DNA of 64,000 nucleotides from Chloroflexota bacterium (GTDB lineage Bacteria > Chloroflexota > Limnocylindria > Limnocylindrales > CSP1-4): contig CAKKPP010000025.1 in the NCBI GenBank assembly GCA_919901745.1, positions 55,371-119,370 on the forward strand, in the 5' to 3' direction. The notes under the pieces were generated by a model. That model saw nothing but the letters and a program-made list of their open reading frames with translations, did no database searches and was not told where the DNA came from. The translations under genes and the position numbers were made by a program. Shown piece by piece: positions 1 to 7,649 of this stretch. How positions within the stretch are numbered: the first letter of the stretch is position 1; each line of letters begins with the position of its first letter.

Positions 1-1589
1 AGTGTGAACTCGTCGCCGCCGAAGCGCGCCGGTGTGTCGATCCGCCGGGCCACGCCGGCCAGTCGCGCGCCGATCGCCGCCAGGACGCGATCGCCAGGGC
101 CGTGGCCCAGGGTGTCGTTGATGACCTTGAAGTCGTCCACATCGAGGAACATGACCGCGACAGAGCCGGGTCGCGAGCGCTCCTGGCGGGCCGGCGCGTG
201 GTCGAGCCGCTCCATGAACAGGACTCGATTGGGGAGCCCCGTCAGCGTGTCGTAGAACGCGTGCTGGGTGAGCCGTTCCTCGAGCTGCTTGCGCTCGGTG
301 ATATCGACCATGACGCCCCGGATCTGCGTGGGCCTTCCGTGTTCGACGGCGATCGCGACCATCTCGTCGCGGACCCACACAAGGTCGCCGGTCTTGGTGA
401 GAATCCGGTACTCGGACACGAGGGTCGCCTCGGCACGCCGGGCGAGCGTCGCCTCGTCGGCCGCGATGACGGCGTCGCGATCGTCCGGGTGCAACTGACG
501 GGCCCACAAATTGGGATCGGCCATCCACTCCTCGGGCGTGAATCCGAGCGTGGTCTCGATCTGGGGACTCACGTAACTCCAGGCGCCTGCACTTCCCGCC
601 TCGGCGACGTACACGACCGCCGGCAGGTGCTCCACGAGCGTTCGATAGCGCTCCTCGGCAGCCCGAAGCTGGTGCTCGGATTCGAGGCGGCCGGTGATCT
701 CTCGGAGGTACGCCGTGAACGACGGCTCTCCAGGGCCTTCGACTCGACTGACGGCCAGCTCGATCGGGAAGGTCGTGCCGTCGGAGCGCATCGCCTCGAC
801 CTCGATCCGCTTGCCCAGGACATGCGGGACGTTGGATTCGAGATAGCGCGCGATCCCCCGTCGGTGCGCGTCGCGCATGGCCGGAGGCACAATCAACTCC
901 GCGAGTTCGCGCCCCACGGCCTCATCCCGGGCGTAGCCGAACGTCCGCTCGGCGGCCGGATTGAACTCCTGCACGATCCCACGATGGTCGATCGAAATGA
1001 TGCAGTCGAGTGCGGCTTCGAGGATCGATCTCGTGCGCGCCTCGCTGAGACGAACGGCCTGCTCCGCCCGACTTCGCTCCATGAACTGGCCGATCTGCAG
1101 CCCAACCGACCGCGTACTGTCCAGGAATGCCCGATCCATGGCCAGCGACCTGGACGTGTAGAACTCGATGACCCCCAGGACCGTCGCATCGCTGAGGATC
1201 GGGAACGCGAAGCCGCTGATCAGGCCGGCGGCCTCGGCGACGTCGCGCCGAACAAACCCATCGGCCGAGGGCGTGTGTTCGATCGCCGCGGCCCGTCCCG
1301 TCTCCCAGACACGTCCAGGCAGACCCTCGCCGCTGCGAAAGGTGCGTGACCTGGACTCCGCTATGAACGGCGAGGCGGCGTCGTTCAGCCTGGCCCAGGC
1401 GACCATCGGCTCGAGGAACTGGGACTGGCTCTCGCCAGCCGGCACCCACAGGATGCCAATGTCGAGGTCCATCGCGAGACCCATCGCCTCGAGGACGGCG
1501 GGCGCCGCGGCGCTGATGCTGACTGCCTCGGCGAGGGCACTGGCGACGGTGTACTGGATGGCGAGGTGTTGCTGGGCCTGATCGTCCAT
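1..1589 (-). CDS. GAF-PAS-PAS-GGDEF signalling protein, truncated by the window edge
   Basis: This is a multi-domain sensor probably making cyclic di-GMP. Reading from the ATG at 1589 gives 529 uninterrupted residues before the window ends. A GAF-like domain spans about residues 15-165, followed by a PAS domain (about 185-300, with FNPAAERTFGY), a second PAS/PAC domain (about 305-425, ending in DITERKQLEERL) and the start of a diguanylate cyclase domain. That domain has the linker YDTLTGLPNR, the metal-binding DVDDFKVIND and an intact GGDEF at 524-528, so the visible part of the active site looks competent. No transmembrane segment is seen, so it is likely cytoplasmic. The ligand is unknown. 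An EAL domain could still follow outside the window. It is divergent from tdk. Confidence 0.9.
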   Translation of the reverse strand, partial: MDDQAQQHLAIQYTVASALAEAVSISAAAPAVLEAMGLAMDLDIGILWVPAGESQSQFLEPMVAWARLNDAASPFIAESRSRTFRSGEGLPGRVWETGRAAAIEHTPSADGFVRRDVAEAAGLISGFAFPILSDATVLGVIEFYTSRSLAMDRAFLDSTRSVGLQIGQFMERSRAEQAVRLSEARTRSILEAALDCIISIDHRGIVQEFNPAAERTFGYARDEAVGRELAELIVPPAMRDAHRRGIARYLESNVPHVLGKRIEVEAMRSDGTTFPIELAVSRVEGPGEPSFTAYLREITGRLESEHQLRAAEERYRTLVEHLPAVVYVAEAGSAGAWSYVSPQIETTLGFTPEEWMADPNLWARQLHPDDRDAVIAADEATLARRAEATLVSEYRILTKTGDLVWVRDEMVAIAVEHGRPTQIRGVMVDITERKQLEERLTQHAFYDTLTGLPNRVLFMERLDHAPARQERSRPGSVAVMFLDVDDFKVINDTLGHGPGDRVLAAIGARLAGVARRIDTPARFGGDEFT

Positions 1590-1826
1590 TCGTGATCCTG
1601 GGAGGCGGCCGGAGTCCGTTCGAGTCGCCGCGCCCGTCCGGACGCCGCAGACCGCTCCGCCAAGCTTGTCCCGGCCGACCACGGCTCGCTACAGGACGTC
1701 GGTTCGCCCGCGAGTGGTTCATTCGCCGTAGGTGGTCACGCTGGCCGCCGACCGCGTGGCCGACCGAAACGACGAGCCGCAACACAACCACTCGTGGTCC
1801 GGTAGATTCGTCGGCGGAGGTCCCGA

Positions 1827-2501
1827 GTGTTCTATCGCGCCGACCCGTGGCTCCATGTGATCGCCGGGTGCATGTCGTCGGGCAAGACTGACGAGTTGCT
1901 CCGACTGCTCCGCCGGGCCGAGATCGCCCGACGCCGAATTCTCCTGGTCCGCCCGGCGGTCGACGATCGGACTCCTGCGGAATACGCGGAGAGCCGCAGC
2001 AAGGCGCGCTACCCGTCTGCACCCGTTCGCCAGGACGAGGCAGCCGAGATCCTGGCACTGGCCCGCGAACGCGATGCCGACCTTGTCGGCATCGAAGAGG
2101 GGCAATTCTTTGACGAGACGATCGTTTCCGTCGTCGACGCCCTCCGCGAGTCGGGACGCCACGTGATCCTGACCGGGCTCAACCTCGACTTCGCCGGGCG
2201 ACCGTTCGGCGTGATGCCCACGCTCATGGCGATGGCCGATGAGGTGACAACGCTGACGGCGATCTGTGTCGTCTGCGGGGAAACAGGGACACGCACGCAG
2301 CGTCTTGTCGGCGGTCGGCCGGCGGCAAGCGACGATCCGCTGGTGGTCATCGGTGGCTACGACGGGGCCGCCATGGAGACCTACGAGGCGCGCTGTCTCC
2401 GGCACCACGAGGTAGCGCCGCCCCGTGACAGGGACGTGGACGCGATCCTGGTCGGAGTCATGCCTCCTGCCGCCTCGAGTGAGGCGACGCCCGAGGGTTG
2501 A
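1827..2501 (+). CDS. tdk: Thymidine kinase (type II)
   Basis: The enzyme phosphorylates thymidine to dTMP with ATP in the pyrimidine salvage pathway (EC 2.7.1.21) and is cytoplasmic. The 224-residue product has the P-loop GCMSSGKT at residues 14-21, the acidic VGIEEGQFFD segment, a CVVCGETGTRTQR zinc/lasso region and the C-terminal YEARCLRHH. Length is normal for the family, slightly long at the C-terminus. The GTG start at 1827 is chosen because GGAGG lies seven bases upstream and the P-loop then sits at the usual distance. It is transcribed alone, divergent from the GGDEF gene and convergent with the copper genes. Confidence 0.96.
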   Translation: MFYRADPWLHVIAGCMSSGKTDELLRLLRRAEIARRRILLVRPAVDDRTPAEYAESRSKARYPSAPVRQDEAAEILALARERDADLVGIEEGQFFDETIVSVVDALRESGRHVILTGLNLDFAGRPFGVMPTLMAMADEVTTLTAICVVCGETGTRTQRLVGGRPAASDDPLVVIGGYDGAAMETYEARCLRHHEVAPPRDRDVDAILVGVMPPAASSEATPEG

Positions 2502-2505
2502 GCGC

Positions 2506-2543
2506 GGGCCTCGCCACGTCGAGCCCCGCGTGGGGTCAGGCCC
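2506..2543. terminator. Hairpin between convergent tdk and YHS genes
   Basis: An imperfect inverted repeat pairs GGGCCT with AGGCCC outside and CCACG with CGTGG inside, around a 10-base loop. It sits at the meeting point of two convergent genes, where a bidirectional terminator is expected, and overlaps the last codons of the YHS gene. There is no T-tract, so its activity as an intrinsic terminator is uncertain. Confidence 0.35.
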
Positions 2544-2982
2544 GGCCGGCGACGCTCGGCTCCGGCGGGCTCGAGCCTTCGGCGACCTCGCAGATCCCTG
2601 GTTCGACCGCGGGCAGCGCGGCCGCTGCGCGCTCGGCGTCGAGCGCCGCCTTGATGTCCGGATAGGCATCGGACAGACAGCACGAACAACTCTCATACCA
2701 GCGACGCATGCCCTCGTCGATCACCAGCCCAGTGGTCACCGTCGGGTCGGGGGCCGCGCCACCGGCGAGGTGGTCGTGCGGCGGCGCGTCGGCCGCGGCA
2801 GCCGCCTCCGCCCGCGCGACGTACGTCCCGGGCTCCTCGCGAAACGCGCGGAGGCAGCCTGATCGACAGAACGCGTAGGTGCGTCCGTCGTGCTCGAGCG
2901 TTCGGCCGTCGGCGTCGGCGGCCGCCACGTCCACGGTCATGCCGCAGACGGGATCGATGACGCTTGCTGGTCGCGTTGACAT
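2536..2982 (-). CDS. YHS-domain heavy-metal binding protein
   Basis: This 148-residue protein starts with a YHS domain: DPVCGM near residue 10 and YAFCRSGC near residue 38, a cysteine arrangement seen in metal-binding modules fused to or encoded next to heavy-metal P-type ATPases. After a His/Ala-rich linker comes a second cysteine cluster, ESCSCCLSDAYPDI, resembling small proteins of metal-resistance loci. It lies 26 bases downstream of the CopB ATPase and is probably co-transcribed, suggesting a copper-binding or delivery role. The ATG at 2982 is preceded by GGAGGG and gives a YHS domain at the very N-terminus. No signal peptide is seen. The metal and partner are inferred. Confidence 0.82.
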   Translation of the reverse strand: MSTRPASVIDPVCGMTVDVAAADADGRTLEHDGRTYAFCRSGCLRAFREEPGTYVARAEAAAAADAPPHDHLAGGAAPDPTVTTGLVIDEGMRRWYESCSCCLSDAYPDIKAALDAERAAAALPAVEPGICEVAEGSSPPEPSVAGRA

Positions 2983-3008
2983 CCTGGGAACCCTCCGTGG
3001 AACCGGCG

Positions 3009-5153
3009 TCACGCCGGCGTGGATCCGGTGATCGTGATCGGCGATGGTGCGAGATTCAGGCGACGCAGGAGTTGCGCGTTTGCGGCAACGATGATCGTCG
3101 AGGCGCTCATTGCCAGAGCTCCGATGGCCATCGGCAGGTCGATGCCCCATGGCACCAGGACACCTGCCGCGACGGGGATCGCCACGAGGTTGTACCCGGT
3201 TGCCCAGACGAGATTCTGGATCATCTTGCGATATGCGGCTCGAGAGAGCTCGATCGCGCCCACGACGTCGCGTGGATCGCTTCTCACGAGCACCACCCCG
3301 GCCGATTCGACGGCCACGTCCGTGCCGGCACCAATGGCAATCCCGACGTCGGCCTGCGCCAGTGCCGGAGCATCGTTCACGCCGTCGCCGACCATCGCCA
3401 CGCGGCGACCCCCGGCCTGGAAGGCGGCCACGGCCGCCGCCTTGTCGGCCGGGAGGACCTGCGCCGCGACATCGTCGATCCCCAGGCGGGCGGCGACGGC
3501 ATCCGCGACCGCCCGGCTGTCGCCGGTGATCATCGCCACACGCACGCCGAGTTCGTGCAATCGTCGGACGGCCTCCGCCGACTCCGGCCGGACCTCGTCC
3601 TCGAGTCCGAGGGACCCGGCCACGACACCATCCACGACGACGTGCAGGACGGTTTGTCCGGTCGCAGCCCACGCCTCGGCGGTCGCGCCGCCATCGGGCG
3701 TGACATCGATCTCGGCGAGGAGGCGCGGGCCGCCGACGGCCACGACACGACCGTCGATGGTGGCTCGTGCACCACGCCCCGCCAGCGCCTCGAAGCCCGA
3801 GGAGACCGCCGGCTCGAGTCCCCGCTGCGCGGCGGCCGCCACGATCGCCCGTGCAAGCGGATGCTCGGAATCGATCTCCACGCCGGCGGCGAGGCGAAGC
3901 AGCTCCGCCTCGCCGAATCCCGCTCGAGCGTCGATCCCGGCCACGACGGGCGTCCCCTTCGTCAGCGTGCCGGTCTTGTCGAAGATCACCGTGTCCAGCG
4001 TCCGCGCCCGCTCGAGCGCCAGGCGGTCCTTCACGAGCAGCCCGTTGCGCGCGCCCAGCGACGTGCTGATCGCGATGACGAGCGGAATGGCCAGGCCGAG
4101 CGCATGCGGGCACGCGATGACGAGGACGGTGGCGGTCCGGATCAGCGCTCCTTCCGTGTCCCCGAGCAGCCACCACGTCACCAGGGTCAGCGTCCCCGCA
4201 GCCAGGGCCACGTAGAACAGGATCGCCGCAGCGCGATCCGCCAGCGCCTGGGCTCGTGAGCCCGAGGCCTGCGCCGCCTCGACCAGGCGCATGATGCCGG
4301 AGAGGGCCGTCGCATCCCCGACGGCGGTGACCCGGACGCGGAGGCTGCCGCCGGCGACGACCGTCCCGGCGACGACGCCGGCGCCGGGCTCCTTGGCGAC
4401 CGCCGCGGACTCACCCGTGATCATCGCCTCGTCGACATCGGCCATCCCATCCTCCACGCGGCCGTCCGCGGGAATCCGCGACCCGGGGCGAACGAGCACG
4501 AGATCGCCTTGCGCGAGCGCAGTTCGGGCGACGACTTCGGTCCCGCCCGCCACGATCCGCTCGGCAGTGTCCGGGAGCAGGTCGGCCAGCGCGTTGAGCG
4601 CGCCACGAGCCTGGTTGATCGAGCGCATCTCGAGCCAGTGGCCGAGCAACATGATCGTGATCAGCGTGGCCAGTTCCCACCAGATCTCGACTTCGAAGAA
4701 CCCGGCGGTTGCCGCGAGCGAGGTCGTGAACGCGACGGTGATCGCGAGGCTGATCAGCGTCATCATCCCGGGCTGACGTGTCGCCAGTTCGCCACGAGCT
4801 CCACGCAGGAAGACGCCACCGCCGTAGCCGAAGACGGCGATCCCGAGGACCGCGGCGAGGTACTCGGATCCCGGGAACACGGGTGCGCGGTAGCCGAGCC
4901 ACTCCTGGAGATCGCTGCTCCAGATCAGGATCGGGATCGTGAGTGCGAGGGTGAGCCAGAACTTGTCACGGAACATCGCGACCGAGTGGCCGGCATGTCG
5001 GTCGTGCATGGCGTGGTCGTCGTGCGTGGCGTGGTCGTCGTGCCCCGCCGGCGTCGTCGGGCCACCTGGAGGCACGTGGTCCGAATCCGCGTCCCGGCCG
5101 GTCGAGGGCTCCGCTGCAGCGCCTCCCGGGCCATGTTGTCGATGGTCGTCCAC
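3009..5153 (-). CDS. copB: Copper-translocating P1B-type ATPase (CopB type)
   Basis: This is a membrane ATPase that exports copper (or silver) from the cytoplasm. The 714-residue protein has a His-rich N-terminus (residues 37-56, repeated HDDHATHDDHAMHDRH-like pattern) in place of the CxxC metal-binding domains of CopA. It has TGES at 246-249, the intramembrane CPH at 348-350, the phosphorylated aspartate in DKTGT (392-396) and a GDGVNDAP hinge near residue 600. CPH with a His-rich tail marks the P1B-3 CopB subgroup, often assigned Cu(II)/Ag(I). The GTG start has GAGG six bases upstream. It lies between a cupredoxin lipoprotein gene and a YHS gene on the same strand, with a CsoR-like palindrome just upstream of the start. 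Confidence 0.95.
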   Translation of the reverse strand: MDDHRQHGPGGAAAEPSTGRDADSDHVPPGGPTTPAGHDDHATHDDHAMHDRHAGHSVAMFRDKFWLTLALTIPILIWSSDLQEWLGYRAPVFPGSEYLAAVLGIAVFGYGGGVFLRGARGELATRQPGMMTLISLAITVAFTTSLAATAGFFEVEIWWELATLITIMLLGHWLEMRSINQARGALNALADLLPDTAERIVAGGTEVVARTALAQGDLVLVRPGSRIPADGRVEDGMADVDEAMITGESAAVAKEPGAGVVAGTVVAGGSLRVRVTAVGDATALSGIMRLVEAAQASGSRAQALADRAAAILFYVALAAGTLTLVTWWLLGDTEGALIRTATVLVIACPHALGLAIPLVIAISTSLGARNGLLVKDRLALERARTLDTVIFDKTGTLTKGTPVVAGIDARAGFGEAELLRLAAGVEIDSEHPLARAIVAAAAQRGLEPAVSSGFEALAGRGARATIDGRVVAVGGPRLLAEIDVTPDGGATAEAWAATGQTVLHVVVDGVVAGSLGLEDEVRPESAEAVRRLHELGVRVAMITGDSRAVADAVAARLGIDDVAAQVLPADKAAAVAAFQAGGRRVAMVGDGVNDAPALAQADVGIAIGAGTDVAVESAGVVLVRSDPRDVVGAIELSRAAYRKMIQNLVWATGYNLVAIPVAAGVLVPWGIDLPMAIGALAMSASTIIVAANAQLLRRLNLAPSPITITGSTPA

Positions 5154-5175
5154 GATGCCTCACTCCGTCGCCTCA

Positions 5176-5194
5176 GATACCCCCAGGGAGTATC
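5176..5194. promoter_or_regulatory. CsoR-like copper operator upstream of copB
   Basis: The 19-base sequence GATACCCCCAGGGAGTATC is a 9-1-9 palindrome with one mismatch. It resembles the TACCC...GGGTA type sites bound by CsoR-family copper-sensing repressors. It lies 22 bases before the copB start codon and next to a TTGACG (5203-5208, minus strand) that could be a -35 element, although no well-spaced -10 is evident. Inference: copper relieves repression of copB and the YHS gene. No csoR gene is in the window. Confidence 0.6.
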
Positions 5195-5228
5195 ACACGA
5201 CGCGTCAAGCGGCACAGGTAAACAGGGC

Positions 5229-5696
5229 TCACGGCGCGATCGCGATCGTCGCCTTCATGCCCGCCTGGTAATGCCCCGGAAGATGGCAACCGACGATGAC
5301 CGAACCTGCCTGGTCGAACGTGAACACGAGGGACTCCCGGGTCCGCGGTTTCAAGCCGACCCCGTTTGCGCTGTCCTGCAACCTCCCGCCGGTGCCAGCC
5401 ATCTCGACGGCATGCGCCTCCTGCGCGATCTCGTCGCCGATGAAGAACTCGTGGTCGATCGAGCCCGCGTTGGTCACGACAAAGCGGACGGTCTCGCCTG
5501 CGCTGACCTCCAGCTGGTCCGGTTTCATGCGAAGGCCATCGGTCAGCTCGACCTGGACCTCGCGAAGACCGTCGGTGGGCGGGGCTGAATCGGACGGGGC
5601 CGGCGCAGCGCAGGCGACGACAAGACAGGCGCTCACCGCGAGCCCGACGAGACGGCCTCGCGAGCCGATCACAGCCGATGCGTGCAGAGCCGACAT
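5229..5696 (-). CDS. Cupredoxin-domain lipoprotein
   Basis: This 155-residue protein carries a type-1 copper-like domain and is exported. It has an N-terminal hydrophobic stretch ending in the lipobox VVAC with Cys29 as the predicted lipid-anchored residue. A single cupredoxin fold follows, with candidate copper ligands His82 (in SIDHEFF), Cys137, His142 and Met147 ([11 protein letters not shown]). It lies 75 bases upstream of copB on the same strand, so it may bind extracytoplasmic copper or shuttle electrons. The ATG at 5696 is chosen because it places the signal peptide at the N-terminus; the open frame further upstream has no coding character. The function within copper handling is inferred. 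Confidence 0.85.
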   Translation of the reverse strand: MSALHASAVIGSRGRLVGLAVSACLVVACAAPAPSDSAPPTDGLREVQVELTDGLRMKPDQLEVSAGETVRFVVTNAGSIDHEFFIGDEIAQEAHAVEMAGTGGRLQDSANGVGLKPRTRESLVFTFDQAGSVIVGCHLPGHYQAGMKATIAIAP

Positions 5697-5740
5697 CGCC
5701 GGAGATGGTGACGGATTCTCAGCCCCGATGCACGCCCGCC

Positions 5741-5887
5741 GATTCGCGCGGGTCGGGACTGGGTCTGGCGATCGTCCGCAACCTCGTGGAGCGGCATGCT
5801 GGATCCGTCGATGCCCTGAGCAGGCCCGGCGATGGGACCACCATCTCAATCCGGCTGCCGGGGTCGGGAGCGGTGCCCGACGGCTGA
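5741..5887 (+). pseudogene. Remnant of a sensor histidine kinase C-terminus
   Basis: A plus-strand frame ending at TGA 5887 reads [19 protein letters not shown] and then a short run ending TTISIRLPG, which is the G2 box and final strands of a HATPase_c kinase domain. Only about 48 residues match. The G1 box, N box and dimerisation/histidine region are absent, and the sequence upstream belongs to the opposite-strand cupredoxin gene. It is best read as the stump of a deleted or rearranged two-component kinase gene. A translated short peptide cannot be excluded but has no clear start. Confidence 0.72.
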
Positions 5888-6116
5888 CGGGCGCCGAGGC
5901 GTCGCTGCCCCGACCCGGATGGCCGAAGCCGATCCAGGAAGCGCACGGCGAAGACGGTGGAGAACCGGAGCTGGCGGCACGTGGACGCCACGGCGACTCG
6001 CCAGCGACAACCAGCCGACCCCGGTCCTGGGGGAACCGTGCCGTTGGGGGCGACGTCAGGACGGGCATCGGCGGTCGGTCACCTGACTCGACCCCTCTCG
6101 GACGGAGAACCGCGCC
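5888..6116. other. Spacer without recognisable gene
   Basis: Between the kinase remnant and the DUF2330-like gene I see no conserved coding frame on either strand. Only the ribosome-binding GGAG before the downstream ATG stands out. The stretch may be further debris of the lost kinase locus. Confidence 0.4.
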
Positions 6117-7154
6117 ATGAAACGACCGATCCTGTTCTTGCCCGCGGCAGTTGTCGCCCTGCTCATTTCTGCGGCCCCGGTCCTCGCATGCGGCGGACTG
6201 ATCGGCCCCAACGGGGCCGTGAACCTCCTGCGCACCACGACCCTCGCCGGCTACCACGACGGCATCGAGCACTACGTGACGGCCTTTGAATTCGCTGGAG
6301 GTGGCGGATCGTTCGGGAGCCTCATTCCGCTGCCCGGCGTGCCGACCAACGTCGAGAAGGGCGGCGAGTGGACGCTCCAGCGGCTCATTCGAGAGACGGA
6401 CCCGGTACCGGAAGCGGCCCGCCTCCTGTTCGCCGCCGACGCAGCGCTGGGATCGGCCATCGAGCTGCAGAAGGTGCGCATCGATGCCCTCGACATCACG
6501 GTCCTGAGCGGTGGCGCGGCCGAGATCGGCCGGTGGGCCAAGGATCACGGCTTCCGCCTCCCGCCCGATGCGCCCGAGGTCCTCGAGTTCTACGCCAGCC
6601 GGAGCCCGATCTTCCTCGCCGCCGCGTTCGACGCGGACGCGGCCGCGGCCCGCGGCCAGCAGGTTGGTGACGGCACGCCCGTTCACATCACGATCCCGAC
6701 CCCGAACCCGTGGGTCCCGCTCCGAATCCTGGCACTGGGCAAGACAGGAGCGGAGCGGGTCGAAGCCGACATCTACCTGCTGACCGACATCAAGCCCGCG
6801 CTGCTGCCTTCGCCCGTGCTACCCAACGGGATGGAACTCCAGCACAGCCAGGCCGCCACGGACGGCCTCCTGGCCGACCTTCGCAGCGATCAGGGCATGG
6901 AGTGGATCCCAGACTCGGCGTGGCTGAGCAAGATCGCCATCGACGCCTCCGCGTCGCAGCTGGCGTTCGACCTCGCGATCGATGCATCCGGTCAGGGCAC
7001 GCCGTCGCGCGTCCAGGCCGGACTGGACCTGCCGACCCCGGCCCAGCTCGGGATCACGGGCGAGCGGCTCGCGCTGGCGCTCCTCACCACCATCGCCGGC
7101 ATCGGCGCCATCCTCCTGATCACGGCGTGGCGTCCGGCTCGCGCCACCCGGTGA
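6117..7154 (+). CDS. DUF2330-like exported protein with C-terminal membrane anchor
   Basis: The 345-residue product has a cleavable signal peptide (residues 1-24, cleavage after VLA) immediately followed by CGG, the start typical of DUF2330 proteins. A long extracytoplasmic domain with GSFGSLIPLPGVP follows, then a C-terminal transmembrane helix near residues 318-336 and a short basic tail. The biochemical role of this family is not established. The ATG has GGAG about nine bases upstream. Its stop overlaps the start of the following cupredoxin gene (GTGA), so the two are probably co-translated and may both act at the outer face of the membrane. The family assignment is by recognition of the N-terminal pattern only. 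Confidence 0.72.
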   Translation: MKRPILFLPAAVVALLISAAPVLACGGLIGPNGAVNLLRTTTLAGYHDGIEHYVTAFEFAGGGGSFGSLIPLPGVPTNVEKGGEWTLQRLIRETDPVPEAARLLFAADAALGSAIELQKVRIDALDITVLSGGAAEIGRWAKDHGFRLPPDAPEVLEFYASRSPIFLAAAFDADAAAARGQQVGDGTPVHITIPTPNPWVPLRILALGKTGAERVEADIYLLTDIKPALLPSPVLPNGMELQHSQAATDGLLADLRSDQGMEWIPDSAWLSKIAIDASASQLAFDLAIDASGQGTPSRVQAGLDLPTPAQLGITGERLALALLTTIAGIGAILLITAWRPARATR

Positions 7155-7576
7155 CCGCCGGGCTCACCCGGCGCGGCGGCGGCCGCGCCGGGCTACTCGC
7201 CGCTGCCGCCCTCGTTCTCGGCGCCTGCTCGACCCGCGCGGGCACGCCGGTGGTCACCATCGACATCGCCTACTCGCGCTTCGAGCCGGCGACAATCACC
7301 GTGCCGGCCGGCGTCCCGGTGACGTTCGTGATCCGCAACGCGGATCCCATCGACCACGAGTGGATCGTCGGGGACGATGCGCGTCACCAGCGGCACCGAA
7401 CGGGGACCGAGCCCGTGCACGACGAGCGACCGACGGAAGTCTCGATCGACGCCGGCACGACGCAGACAACGATCGTGACGTTCGACACAGCGGGAACGCT
7501 GGCGTACGTCTGTCATCTCCCGGGACACGAAGCGTACGGAATGATCGGTACCATGACCGTCACATCGTCGCGTTGA
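7151..7576 (+). CDS. Second cupredoxin-domain lipoprotein
   Basis: This is a 141-residue exported protein with an Arg-rich N-terminus and a lipobox LGAC at Cys26. The cupredoxin domain has candidate type-1 copper ligands His69 (PIDHEW), Cys121, His126 and Met131 (CHLPGHEAYGM). The ligand spacing is the same as in the cupredoxin on the other strand, indicating paralogues or a shared family. The GTG start overlaps the stop of the DUF2330-like gene by three bases, which decides the start. The role may be copper binding or electron transfer at the cell surface; the partner is unknown. Confidence 0.83.
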   Translation: MTAGLTRRGGGRAGLLAAAALVLGACSTRAGTPVVTIDIAYSRFEPATITVPAGVPVTFVIRNADPIDHEWIVGDDARHQRHRTGTEPVHDERPTEVSIDAGTTQTTIVTFDTAGTLAYVCHLPGHEAYGMIGTMTVTSSR

Positions 7577-7640
7577 CAGGACCGCGGGCGCAGCCATTGG
7601 CGTTCCGCCTCCTGGCGTTCCGCCGTCGCTGCCGGATCGC

Positions 7641-7646
7641 TATCCT
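7641..7646 (+). promoter_or_regulatory. Possible -10 element of malic enzyme gene (leaderless)
   Basis: TATCCT lies three bases before the GTG at 7650 and six before the in-frame GTG at 7653. A transcript from this -10 would begin at or next to the start codon. No convincing -35 is seen and there is no Shine-Dalgarno sequence, which fits a leaderless message. Confidence 0.35.
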
Positions 7647-7649
7647 CGC

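Noticed and set aside
102..1349. Long plus-strand open frame opposite the GGDEF sensor
   Set aside because: The minus strand encodes clear GAF, PAS and GGDEF domains throughout; the plus frame reads as low-complexity Arg/Asp-rich sequence typical of antisense frames in GC-rich DNA.
922..2058. Minus-strand frame of 378 codons crossing the GGDEF start and tdk
   Set aside because: It overlaps two well-supported genes in other frames and has no recognisable domain.
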